A DNA stretch of 64,000 nucleotides, from the NCBI GenBank assembly GCA_016191815.1, contig JACPVI010000064.1, positions 1-64,000 on the forward strand, read 5' to 3'. The notes under the pieces were generated by a model that saw only the letters and a list, made by a program, of their open reading frames with translations, was not told where the DNA came from and made no database searches. A program made the position numbers and the translations under genes. Shown here one piece after another: positions 36,742-44,978 of the stretch. Position 1 is the stretch's first letter, and the number at the start of each line of letters is the position of its first letter. Source of the stretch: Myxococcales bacterium (GTDB lineage Bacteria > Myxococcota > Myxococcia > Myxococcales > Myxococcaceae).

Positions 36742-37236
36742 GTGCAGACCAGTTTCAAGACCGGTGACAAGGCCGTCTACCCTGGCCAGGGAGTCGGCGA
36801 GGTGATGGGAATCGAGCACACCGAGGTAGCCGGCCAGCGGCAGTCCTTCTACGTGCTCCGCATCCTGGAGAACGGGATGCGCATCATGATTCCGATCAAC
36901 AAGGTGGGCTCGGTTGGCCTCCGGGAGATCATCAGCGAAGAGGATGTGAAGCAGGTCTACTGCATCCTCAAGGAGAAGGACATCTCGGTCGACTCCACCA
37001 CCTGGAACCGCCGGTACCGGGAGTACATGGAGAAGATCAAGACCGGCTCGGTGTTCGAGATCGCCGAGGTGTTGAGGGACCTCTACCTGCTCAAGGGCGA
37101 CAAGGACCTCTCGTTCGGCGAGCGCAAGATGCTCGACACCGCCCGCTCGCTCTTGATCAAGGAGCTGTCCTTGGCCAAGGAGTGCAGCGAGGACGAGATC
37201 GAAGCCGACCTCAAGAAGATCTTCAACATCACCTGA
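36742..37236 (+). CDS. cdnL: CarD/CdnL-type RNA polymerase-binding regulator
   Basis: 164 residues from a GTG, with GGAGG 9 nt upstream. The N-terminal CarD_CdnL/TRCF RNA polymerase interaction domain is clear: FKTGDKAVYPGQGVGEVMGI and MRIMIPINKVGSVGLREII. The C-terminal helical domain follows (YREYMEKIKTGSVFEIAEVL and LSFGERKMLDTARSLL). CdnL binds the beta subunit and stabilises open promoter complexes, notably at rRNA promoters; it is essential in Myxococcus xanthus. Length and both domains match CdnL and not the longer, AT-hook-bearing CarD. A strong intrinsic terminator follows. Confidence 0.95.
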   Translation: MQTSFKTGDKAVYPGQGVGEVMGIEHTEVAGQRQSFYVLRILENGMRIMIPINKVGSVGLREIISEEDVKQVYCILKEKDISVDSTTWNRRYREYMEKIKTGSVFEIAEVLRDLYLLKGDKDLSFGERKMLDTARSLLIKELSLAKECSEDEIEADLKKIFNIT

Positions 37237-37259
37237 GCCCGCTCAGGTGCCGAGGGTTC

Positions 37260-37292
37260 GCCCCGGTTCCCCCACGGGAGCCGGGGCTTTTT
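37260..37292 (+). terminator. intrinsic terminator after cdnL
   Basis: A 12-bp stem (37260-37271 with 37276-37287; one G-U pair) closes a CCAC loop and is followed directly by TTTTT at 37288-37292. It is the best intrinsic terminator in the window. The next gene's ATG begins only 2 nt after the T-run. Confidence 0.92.
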
Positions 37293-37293
37293 C

Positions 37294-37944
37294 ATGCGGC
37301 CAGAAGAAGAGCTCCGCGCCGAGCGAGAGGCGCGCATCGCCGAGCTGGAGTCGCGGCTCTCCCGGCGGAGCCCGGTGGGCGTGAAGGCGCCCGTGGCGGC
37401 GCTGGCGATCGGCATCGCCATCTATCTGCTCTGGGAGCAGCGGCTGGAGATCGCCTACCTGTTCGCCCCTCGGGAGCCCATCTCCCTCGGTACCGAGGGC
37501 GACTACCAGCTCGATCGGCTGGCGTCGAACCGCTACGCCCAGGTCCACGGCATCCCCACCTCCCGCGGCGCCTACTCGGTGGAGGGCGAACGGACCTTCG
37601 TGGTGGTGGGCCTCAGGGAGACCCCGCTCTTGGTTCGCCGCGAGGCCCTGCCGGGTGAGACCTGGAAACCGGGGTCGGTGCCCCCCCGGCCGAACCAGAG
37701 CCCGTTCGCGGTGCGGGGCCGCCTGCTCTCCCGCGCCGGCGCAGCTCGCTTCGAGGACGGCTTCAAGAAGCTCGAGGAAGCCGGGGAGGTCCGCCCGGCC
37801 TGGATTCTGTTCGAGGGCGAGCGGCCCGGCCGATCGGTGGCCGCGCTCCTGTGGCTGGGAGGGCTCTCCGCCTTCATCCTGGCCAACGCCTGGCTCCTCT
37901 ACAGGGAAGCGGCGCACCGCCTCTCGGTCAGGCGCCGTGGCTAG
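37294..37944 (+). CDS. conserved two-TM membrane protein
   Basis: 216 residues. A charged helix (RPEEELRAEREARIAELESR) precedes TM1 (about 32-47); a large loop with SLGTEGDYQLDRLASNRYAQ follows; TM2 lies near the C-terminus (about 182-202). Both termini are cytoplasmic by charge. No known domain; the pattern recalls myxobacterial conserved membrane proteins. The ATG sits 2 nt after the terminator T-run and has no ribosome site, so the start is doubtful; a GTG at 37373, preceded by GGAG, would remove the charged helix. Convergent and overlapping by 4 nt with the FHA-TPR gene. Confidence 0.6.
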   Translation: MRPEEELRAEREARIAELESRLSRRSPVGVKAPVAALAIGIAIYLLWEQRLEIAYLFAPREPISLGTEGDYQLDRLASNRYAQVHGIPTSRGAYSVEGERTFVVVGLRETPLLVRREALPGETWKPGSVPPRPNQSPFAVRGRLLSRAGAARFEDGFKKLEEAGEVRPAWILFEGERPGRSVAALLWLGGLSAFILANAWLLYREAAHRLSVRRRG

Positions 37945-39563
37945 TCGCCGAAGGCATCATCGATCGCCGAGCGCGAGGCCGGGGCCGAGCGCGCGGAGGC
38001 CTTGCGCTGCGGAGCGGCCGGCTTGGAGGCGGTCTTCTCCTCCTCGCCCTCGGTCTCTTCCTCCGCGGCGGGCTTCGCCTTGCCCTGCTTGGCGAGCTGC
38101 GCCTTGGCCTTTCCGTTCTCCGGATCGTAGGAGACCGCCTTGGCGAACGCCTTCTGCGCGGCGCCCTCGTCGTCGTTTTCCACGTGGAGGAAGCCCACCA
38201 GGGTCCACAGCCCGGACAGCTCCTTGCGGATCTCTCCGCCGAAGCGGCTCCAGCCCGAGGAGAGCTGCTCGTCGATCGCCAGCGCGGTCGAATAGCTGCT
38301 GATCGCCGCGGTGCCGTTGTTGGCCTTCACCGCCGCCCGGGCGGCGTCGTAGGCGCCCTTGAACTTGGTGAGCTTGCCGAGCAGCGGCTTGTCATTGGCC
38401 TTCCTGGCGAGGCTGATCGCCTTGTCGGTGTCACCCTTCTCGTAGGCAGCGAGGGCGGCGGCGTTCTTCGAGGAGCGCGGGGTGGCCTCTCCGTCGGACT
38501 CGAACTCCTCGTCGATTGCCTCGCTCACTTCCTTGACCTGCGGCGCCGCTCTCGCCGCCACCACGGCCTTGCTGCCCTTCTTCGACTTGGCGACCGTCGC
38601 CGCCGCCGGCTCCTTGGTTCGCTCGGGCTCCTGGGCCACCACTGGCGCGGACTCGACCGGCGGGCGCTGTTCCTCCATCGCGCGCCGCACCGCCTCTTCG
38701 ACCTTCTTCTCCTCCTGGGCCCGCCTCACCACCGCCTCAGTGTCGATTCGCACGGCCGGCACCGGAGCAGGGGCCCCCCGAGGCTCAGCCTTCATCGCCG
38801 CCGCAGTGGCGGTCGCCAGCTTGCCCGCCGGCAGGTTCTGGTAGCTCGGAGTGCTCGGCAGGCGAAGCAGCGCGTACGCCAGCACCCCGGCCAGCCCAAA
38901 GCCGACCGCGCCCGCGAACACCGCCACGCGGAACAGCTTGCGGGACTTTCGCCGCCGCGGCTGCTGGGCGAGCGCCTGGGAGGCGTGGGCCTCCTTGAGC
39001 GGCCCTCGCAGCTTGAGCAGCGCGTTGCCGACCGCGATCTCATCGCCGGGGAAGATCTCCACCTCGGTCGCCAGCCGGGCCTTGTTGACGTACGTGCCGT
39101 TCTGGCTGCCGAGGTCCTTGATGTAGAACCGTTCGCCGACCCGGTTGAGCTGGGAGTGGCGCCGGCTGATCGACGGGTGCTGAAGCCTCAGCTCGGAGAC
39201 CGAGGCGCGGCCGATCACCAAAGGGCCCTGGCGCACCGGCACCAGCTGACCCGCGCCCGGCCCTCGCTCCACATACAGGAAGGCCGGCTTGCCGCCGTCG
39301 GAAACCTCCGCCGGGTCGTAGCTCTGGGGCAACTCCTTGTCCTCGGCTTCGGTATCGTAGACCGTCGTCGGGATCGCCTCCTCGTGCCGGCGCACGCCCT
39401 TGCGAGCGGCGCCGCTGGGGAGCTGCGGCACCCGCTGGGGCCTGGGATCATCCACTCGCAGCGGCGTCAGCTCGTCATCGAAAGGCAGCTCGGCCGCCTT
39501 CCGCTTGGCTGGCACTTGCTGCATCGGTCGTCCGCGTGGAGGTGTACGCTTGGGTGTGGGCAT
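37941..39563 (-). CDS. FHA-TM-TPR signalling protein
   Basis: 540 residues from the ATG at 39563, preceded by GGGAGAGAAGG. The FHA domain covers about 100-180 (LVIGRASVSELRL, SISRRHSQLNRVGERF, LGSQNGTYVNK). A single TM helix follows (VAVFAGAVGFGLAGVLAY, about 205-225), then a charged Ala/Pro/Lys linker of 150 residues and a TPR-like segment (about 380-490; ALAAYEKGDTDKAISLARKA). The tail is Lys/Glu-rich. The FHA is cytoplasmic and the TPR part extracytoplasmic, so it could couple Ser/Thr kinase signals to an envelope complex. Confidence 0.8.
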   Translation of the reverse strand: MPTPKRTPPRGRPMQQVPAKRKAAELPFDDELTPLRVDDPRPQRVPQLPSGAARKGVRRHEEAIPTTVYDTEAEDKELPQSYDPAEVSDGGKPAFLYVERGPGAGQLVPVRQGPLVIGRASVSELRLQHPSISRRHSQLNRVGERFYIKDLGSQNGTYVNKARLATEVEIFPGDEIAVGNALLKLRGPLKEAHASQALAQQPRRRKSRKLFRVAVFAGAVGFGLAGVLAYALLRLPSTPSYQNLPAGKLATATAAAMKAEPRGAPAPVPAVRIDTEAVVRRAQEEKKVEEAVRRAMEEQRPPVESAPVVAQEPERTKEPAAATVAKSKKGSKAVVAARAAPQVKEVSEAIDEEFESDGEATPRSSKNAAALAAYEKGDTDKAISLARKANDKPLLGKLTKFKGAYDAARAAVKANNGTAAISSYSTALAIDEQLSSGWSRFGGEIRKELSGLWTLVGFLHVENDDEGAAQKAFAKAVSYDPENGKAKAQLAKQGKAKPAAEEETEGEEEKTASKPAAPQRKASARSAPASRSAIDDAFGD

Positions 39564-39836
39564 AGCCTTCTCTCCCAAAGCAAAGAGGCGGCCACTTCGA
39601 TTCTCGCCGATTTCTCCGAAAAGTTGCGCGAAAACGGCAGGTTGTTGAGCCATTTTCTCGCACTTCGAGACAACTTCCAACCCCCGGCCGCTCGAAAAGC
39701 AGTCAGGGGGGCATCCAATCGACCGATCGCAGGACAGGTTTGCGCTGACTGCGCGCGTCATTCAAGCCATACAAGTTGGGAGTGCCTGGAGGGCGGGTGG
39801 GGTCATACAGTGCGCGCCCTCACAGGGGTGAAGGGG

Positions 39837-41339
39837 ATGCCGATCAGGGTCTTCAACACGCTCAGCGGCCAGAAGGAGGAGCTGGTCCCGCTGGAGGCGG
39901 GGAAGCTGGGGATCTACGTATGCGGTCCGACGGTCTACAGCTTCGTGCACATCGGCAACGCGCGGACCTTCACCTCGTTCGACGTGGTGGTGCGCTACCT
40001 GCGCTACCGGGGCTACCAGGTGAAGTACGTGCGGAACTTCACCGACGTGGACGACAAGATCATCAACGCCGCGCGCGAGAGTGGGGAGGACCCGATCGCC
40101 CTCGCGGCTCGCTACGTGGAGGAGTTCCGCCGCGACGCGAGCGCTTTGCACCTGCTCGAGCCCGACGTATCGCCGAAGGTCTCCGAGCACATCCCGGAGA
40201 TCCTCCGCCTCATCCGGAGGCTCGAGGAGCGCGGAGTGGCGTACCGCTCGGACGGCGACGTGTACTTCGCGGTCGGGAAGTACTCTCCTTACGCCAAGCT
40301 CTCCAAGCGGAACCTGGAGGACATGAAGGCCGGCGCGCGGGTAGAGGTGGGCGAGCAGAAGCGGGAGCCGCTCGACTTCGCCCTGTGGAAGGCGGCCAAG
40401 CCGGGCGAGCCTGCTTGGGAGGGCCCGTGGGGCAAGGGCCGGCCGGGGTGGCACATCGAATGCTCGGCGATGAGCGCCCGCTACCTCGGCGAGAGCTTCG
40501 ACATCCACGGCGGCGGGCTGGACCTCATCTTCCCCCACCACGAGAACGAGCTGGCCCAGAGCGAGGCCGCCTCCGGCAAGCCCTTCGCCAAGGTGTGGAT
40601 GCACTGCGGCTTCCTCGACCTCGAGGGCGCGAAGATGTCGAAGAGCCTGGGCAACGTGGTGCGCCTCAGGGACGCCCTCTCGCGGGTGGACGCCGAGGCG
40701 CTGAGGTACTTCTTCCTCTCCACCCATTACCGGAATCCGCTCAGCTTCGGCGACAAGTCGCTCTCAGACGCCGAAGCGCGGATGGAGTACTTCTACGAGA
40801 CGCTGCGGAAGATCGATGCGCGCCTGAAAGGGAAGGAGCCGGGCCCGGGGCCAGTGCACGGGGAGCCGCAGAAGTTCCTTTCCGATTTCGAGGCGGCGAT
40901 GGACGACGACTTCAACGCCGCCGGCGCGCTGGCGGCCGTCTCCGGGATTTTCGCCGCGGCCAACGAGCTGATCGACAGGCCCCCGGTGAAGGACAAGGCG
41001 GTGGTGGAGAGGACGCTCTCGGTGCTCCGGGAGCAGGTGCGGCGCATCTCAAGGGTCCTGGGGTTGCTCGAGGACGCGCCCGAGGCCTGGCTGGCCCGCC
41101 GGAAGGAACGGCTGGTGAAGGAGCGCGGCATCGACCGAGGCAGGGTGGAGGCGCTCGTCAAGGCGCGGGACGACGCCCGGAGGGCCAAGGACTTCGCCAC
41201 CGCCGACCGGCTGCGCGCCGAGCTGAAAGAGCTGCAAGTGGAGATCATGGACACGCCCTCGGGCACCGTGTGGTGGCCGGCGAGGGAAATCTCGGACTCG
41301 GTGCCGGTCACTGACGGCCTCAGCGCGCGCATCTCCTAG
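39837..41339 (+). CDS. cysS: cysteinyl-tRNA synthetase
   Basis: 500 residues from the ATG at 39837, following AAGGGG. Class I synthetase motifs are present: zinc ligand Cys in [19 protein letters not shown] with its HIGN, then GWHIECSAM and [13 protein letters not shown] zinc/active-site residues, and KMSKS at 266-270. The C-terminal anticodon domain holds [20 protein letters not shown]. It charges tRNA-Cys. The same frame is open upstream for about 660 codons, all antisense to the FHA-TPR gene, so the true start is here. The M28 peptidase gene begins 3 nt after the stop. Confidence 0.97.
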   Translation: MPIRVFNTLSGQKEELVPLEAGKLGIYVCGPTVYSFVHIGNARTFTSFDVVVRYLRYRGYQVKYVRNFTDVDDKIINAARESGEDPIALAARYVEEFRRDASALHLLEPDVSPKVSEHIPEILRLIRRLEERGVAYRSDGDVYFAVGKYSPYAKLSKRNLEDMKAGARVEVGEQKREPLDFALWKAAKPGEPAWEGPWGKGRPGWHIECSAMSARYLGESFDIHGGGLDLIFPHHENELAQSEAASGKPFAKVWMHCGFLDLEGAKMSKSLGNVVRLRDALSRVDAEALRYFFLSTHYRNPLSFGDKSLSDAEARMEYFYETLRKIDARLKGKEPGPGPVHGEPQKFLSDFEAAMDDDFNAAGALAAVSGIFAAANELIDRPPVKDKAVVERTLSVLREQVRRISRVLGLLEDAPEAWLARRKERLVKERGIDRGRVEALVKARDDARRAKDFATADRLRAELKELQVEIMDTPSGTVWWPAREISDSVPVTDGLSARIS

Positions 41340-41342
41340 CCC

Positions 41343-43034
41343 ATGGCTCCCGCGCTCCCGCTCATCCTGCTGCTCGCCGGCGCGCCTTCCGCGGCGCCGG
41401 TGGCCATCTCCCCCGCGGAGAGGGCGGCGGCCAAGTGGATCGACGCCCGCCTCATCCAGGCCCACACCAGGTTCCTCGCTTCCGATCTGCTCGAGGGCCG
41501 GGGCCCCGCCTCGCGCGGAGACCGGCTGGCCCAGGAGTACCTCGCCGCCCAGTTCGAGGCCCTGGGCCTGTTGCCCGGCTCGCCCGACGGCACCTACTAC
41601 CAGCCCTTCGAGCTGGTGGGCATCACCGGCAACCCCGACCGGCTTGCCTTCTCCGCCGGACAGAAGCGCCTCGAGCTGCGCTACCACGAGGACTTCATCG
41701 CCGTCTCCGGGGGGCAAGAGCCGGAGTCTCGCATCGACTCGGCGGAGCTCGTCTTCGTGGGCTACGGCATCGTGGCTCCCGAGTACCAGTGGGACGACTT
41801 CAAGGGCGTGGACTTGCGCGGGAAGGTCCTGCTGGTGATGAACAACGATCCCGAGGACGACCCCGCGCTGTTCGCGGGCAGGACCCGCCTCTGGTACGGG
41901 CGGTGGGATTACAAGTACGAGACCGCGGCGAAGCAGGGGGCGGCGGGGGCGATCATCGTCCACACCACTCCGTCCGCCGGCTACCCCTGGCAGGTGGTGC
42001 AGACCTCCTGGTCGGGGGAGCAGTTCGAGCTGCCCCACCGCGGCGGCCACGCGCTGCAGATGAAGGGCTGGGTGACCGAGGACGCCGCGCGGAGGCTGGT
42101 GAGCTTCGCCGGGAAGGATCTGGACGCGCTGCGGGCGGCCGCCCAGGGCCGCAGCTTCCGCCCGGTCCCGCTGGGCACCTCGCTGTCCGTCGCGTTCAAG
42201 AACGCGGTGCAGCGGAAGAAAACCGCCAACGTGCTCGGGCTGCTGCCGGGTTCGGACCGAGAGCTCTCGAAGCAGCTCGTGATCTACACCGCGCACCACG
42301 ACCACCTCGGGCGGAAGGAGTCCGCCCGGGCCGGTGAGGACGACATCTACAACGGCGCGGTGGACAACGCCTCGGGGGTGGCGGCGGTGCTCTCGGTGGC
42401 ACGGGCGATGGCCGCGCTGCCCAGGGCACCCAGGCGCTCCGTCCTGTTCGCCTGCGTCGCGGCCGAGGAGCAGGGATTGCTCGGCTCGCAGTACCTGGTG
42501 GAGCATCCTCCGGTACCGGTGGGGGCGATGGCCGCCAACATCAACGTGGACGGCGTCAACATCTGGGGGAAGACGCGCGACGTCACGGTCATCGGCCTCG
42601 GCAAGTCCAGCCTCGACGGCTTCGTCACCGCCATCGCGGCCTCGCAGGGCAGGGTGACCAAGCCCGACCAGCTCTCGGACCGGGGCTTCTTCTACCGCTC
42701 GGATCAGTTCAACTTCGCCCGTGCGGGAGTGCCGGCGGCCTACTTCGGCAGCGGCATGGACTTCCTGGGCCGCCCGGAGGGCTGGGGCAAGCGCCAGCGC
42801 GAGCTGTGGGAGGCGAAGCACTACCACCAGCCCTCCGACGAGCTGAACGCCGAGTGGGATCTCTCCGGCGCGGTGGAGGACGCGCGGCTCTACTTCCACC
42901 TCGGGGTGCAGCTCGCCAACGCCCCGGCGATGCCCGCCTGGAACGAGGGAGACGAGTTCCAGGCCGCGCGGCTGCGCGCCCTCGAAGCGCTCGAGAAGGA
43001 GAGCTCGCAGTCCGGCCCCGCGGTCCGGCCCTGA
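41343..43034 (+). CDS. exported M28-family metallopeptidase with PA-type insert
   Basis: 563 residues. A short signal peptide (MAPALPLILLLAGAPSAAP) starts the protein. The zinc exopeptidase domain has IYTAHHDHLG (first His and its Asp), YNGAVDNASGVAAVL (bridging Asp), VAAEEQGLLGSQY (Glu-Glu), INVDGVNIWGK (Asp) and KHYHQPSDE (last His). A PA-like insert lies at about 130-260 (LVFVGYGIVAPEYQWDDFK). It is an extracytoplasmic aminopeptidase. It starts 3 nt after cysS, so the two share a transcript. Confidence 0.93.
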   Translation: MAPALPLILLLAGAPSAAPVAISPAERAAAKWIDARLIQAHTRFLASDLLEGRGPASRGDRLAQEYLAAQFEALGLLPGSPDGTYYQPFELVGITGNPDRLAFSAGQKRLELRYHEDFIAVSGGQEPESRIDSAELVFVGYGIVAPEYQWDDFKGVDLRGKVLLVMNNDPEDDPALFAGRTRLWYGRWDYKYETAAKQGAAGAIIVHTTPSAGYPWQVVQTSWSGEQFELPHRGGHALQMKGWVTEDAARRLVSFAGKDLDALRAAAQGRSFRPVPLGTSLSVAFKNAVQRKKTANVLGLLPGSDRELSKQLVIYTAHHDHLGRKESARAGEDDIYNGAVDNASGVAAVLSVARAMAALPRAPRRSVLFACVAAEEQGLLGSQYLVEHPPVPVGAMAANINVDGVNIWGKTRDVTVIGLGKSSLDGFVTAIAASQGRVTKPDQLSDRGFFYRSDQFNFARAGVPAAYFGSGMDFLGRPEGWGKRQRELWEAKHYHQPSDELNAEWDLSGAVEDARLYFHLGVQLANAPAMPAWNEGDEFQAARLRALEALEKESSQSGPAVRP

Positions 43035-43049
43035 GGGCGCCTTTCGGCC

Positions 43050-43535
43050 TCAGTCCGCCAGGAAGGCGAGGAAGTCGGTCTCGATCTCCTCGAGCACGAG
43101 CTTCCCGTGGCAGGTCGGGCACCGCCGCTCGGGGAGCTTCCTCGAGGCAGCCGACACTTCCTTGCCCACCTCGAACAGCAGCTCTACATGTCGATCGCAC
43201 AGCTCGCAGTAGTAGGGCGCGAGGAAGGAGAGCGGCTTTCGACCCTGGAGGAAATTGGCGACCAGGTTCAGGTAGCCCACCATCACCGGCGAAAGACGGG
43301 TGAAGCGGACGTCGGCCCCCGCGGGGATTCGCTTGACGAAGTTGATCCACTCCCTCACCCCGCAGGAGTTCACCCGGCTCACCCCCGAGAGATCGAAGAG
43401 GATGCGGCGTCCCTCCAGCGGACCGACCTGGTCGAGCCGCGCGTCCTCGGTGATCTCGCCGCTCAACTGGACGGTGAGCCCCTCCTCGGACTCGTCACGT
43501 CGGATTCGCAGCGGCGTGCTGTGGCTGCTGGACAT
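43050..43535 (-). CDS. STAS-domain protein with C-terminal zinc ribbon
   Basis: 161 residues. The STAS (anti-sigma-antagonist) domain covers about 8-105, with ILFDLSGVSRVNSCGVREWI, where the NS serine sits at the phosphorylation position of SpoIIAA-type proteins. The C-terminal part carries two CxxC knuckles: YYCELCDRHVELLFE and RRCPTCHGKL, a zinc ribbon with a 27-residue spacer. It is divergent from the large plus-strand signalling cluster and is the only minus-strand member near it. It may be another antagonist in the same network, with zinc or redox input. Confidence 0.78.
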   Translation of the reverse strand: MSSSHSTPLRIRRDESEEGLTVQLSGEITEDARLDQVGPLEGRRILFDLSGVSRVNSCGVREWINFVKRIPAGADVRFTRLSPVMVGYLNLVANFLQGRKPLSFLAPYYCELCDRHVELLFEVGKEVSAASRKLPERRCPTCHGKLVLEEIETDFLAFLAD

Positions 43536-43607
43536 CGCCCACTCGGGTCAAGAGCGCGCAGCATACCACCCTTGCGCGCAATCCACCCGGGTGCGAGGAA
43601 CCCGGGT

Positions 43608-44978
43608 ATGCTCCGCCTCGCGGTGGACGGACGGGGAACGATCCTCCTGGTCGACGACGAGCCGATGGCCTTGGACCTGCTCGTCCGAACCCTGCGCAAG
43701 TACCAGACGGTCACCGCCGAGAACGGCGAGCTGGCCCTCGAGCTGCTCGAGCAGCGGCCGGTGGACCTCATCATCTCCGACTTCAAGATGCCTGGGATCA
43801 CCGGGGTCGAGCTGCTCCGCACCTGCCAGGAACGGCACCCCGCCTCCAAGCGAATCTTGATGACCGCCTACTCCGACCTGCCCGAGGTAGTGCGCGCCCG
43901 CGCGGACGGGGTGGTGTCCTGCGTCATCCCCAAGCCCTCGCGGCCGGAGAACGTCCAGACGGTGGTGGCGGAGTGCCTGGCACAGTCGGCCCACTCCGCG
44001 CCCGAGCCAGCCAAGCCCGCCGCACCCGGCTGGGACATGGGCGCCGAGCTGTTGCGGTGGACCGGCGAGCGGGTGGTGAAGATCCGCGGGATCGTCATCC
44101 GGCAGCCCCCGCGCGATCAGGGCGAGCTGCAGCTGCAGTTCGTGCTCCCGAGGGGCGAGGCGTTCGAGCAGTTCCGCGCCGACGCGCTCAAGCAGTGGCT
44201 TTGGCCGCTCAAGCCCAAGGACGGCCCGGTGGGGCGCGGCCACAAGCGACACCCGGTGGTGCGGATGCTGGGCGGGCTCTCCGCGGACCAAGAGCTGTAC
44301 GCCAAGCAGGTCGGGGAGGGCCTCTACGTCTACCTCGCGCTTTTGCCCTGGCGGCGGGAGGACCGCGCCACCGCGGCGCTGGGCATCCTCGCCCGCGCGC
44401 CCGAGCAGGCCCACCGCGACACCCTGTTCGACGTTCACCGGCTGGCGCTGGGCGAGCTGACCGAGCTGCCGCTGCCGAAGGTCCCGGCCGGCGGGGCGGA
44501 GGGCCCGGTCCGGCACGCCTTGGACTACGACTGGGTCGTCACCGAGAACTACGTCGGGCCCGACCGCAGAGCGCGGCCCACCTCGTTCCTGAACCGCTTC
44601 CTGTTCGTCGGGAAGCGGGCCGACGCGGCCGCCGAGCTGCGGGGCACTCCCGGCCTGTTCGTCGACCGGCTGAGCCCCGCCGTGGCGTGGTTCGCCGGGA
44701 TCTACCTGGTGCTGTCGCTGCTGGACACATTGTTCACCTACATCTTCGTGCGGTCGCAGGTGTTCGCGGAGATGAACCCGCTGCTCAGGGGGCTGGTGCA
44801 CGACTCTCCGGGCACCTTCCTGTTCGTGAAGAACGCGCTCTCCATCGCCGGCTTCTTCGTGGTGCTGCGCTTTCAGCTCTCGCGGCTGGGCAACGTGCTC
44901 CTCGCGGTGATCGTGGGCGGGTTCGCGGTGCTCGACGGGTATTGGCTCTGGCTCATCCTCCGGTGGCTCTATGGATGA
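43608..44978 (+). CDS. receiver domain fused to a membrane DUF5658-like domain
   Basis: 456 residues from the ATG at 43608. Residues about 10-125 are a receiver: ILLVDDEPMALDLL, phospho-acceptor D58 in DLIISDFKMPGITG, MTAYSD and the conserved Lys in VIPKPSR. A central region (about 145-320) has no known domain. The C-terminal 120 residues carry three to four TM helices (FAGIYLVLSLLDTLFTYIF, then MNPLLRG and KNALSIAGFFVVL) typical of DUF5658-type proteins. A receiver joined to a membrane output is rare. Overlaps the next kinase gene by 8 nt. Confidence 0.78.
   Translation: MLRLAVDGRGTILLVDDEPMALDLLVRTLRKYQTVTAENGELALELLEQRPVDLIISDFKMPGITGVELLRTCQERHPASKRILMTAYSDLPEVVRARADGVVSCVIPKPSRPENVQTVVAECLAQSAHSAPEPAKPAAPGWDMGAELLRWTGERVVKIRGIVIRQPPRDQGELQLQFVLPRGEAFEQFRADALKQWLWPLKPKDGPVGRGHKRHPVVRMLGGLSADQELYAKQVGEGLYVYLALLPWRREDRATAALGILARAPEQAHRDTLFDVHRLALGELTELPLPKVPAGGAEGPVRHALDYDWVVTENYVGPDRRARPTSFLNRFLFVGKRADAAAELRGTPGLFVDRLSPAVAWFAGIYLVLSLLDTLFTYIFVRSQVFAEMNPLLRGLVHDSPGTFLFVKNALSIAGFFVVLRFQLSRLGNVLLAVIVGGFAVLDGYWLWLILRWLYG

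Noticed and set aside
37851-39836. A 660-codon open stretch on the plus strand upstream of cysS in the same frame
   Set aside because: It is antisense to the FHA-TPR gene, rich in Leu, Arg and Gly as expected for a high-GC shadow, and has no domain. CysS starts at 39837.
43107-43607. Upstream extension of the receiver-membrane gene
   Set aside because: It lies antisense to the STAS-zinc ribbon gene and has no domain; the receiver starts just after the ATG at 43608.
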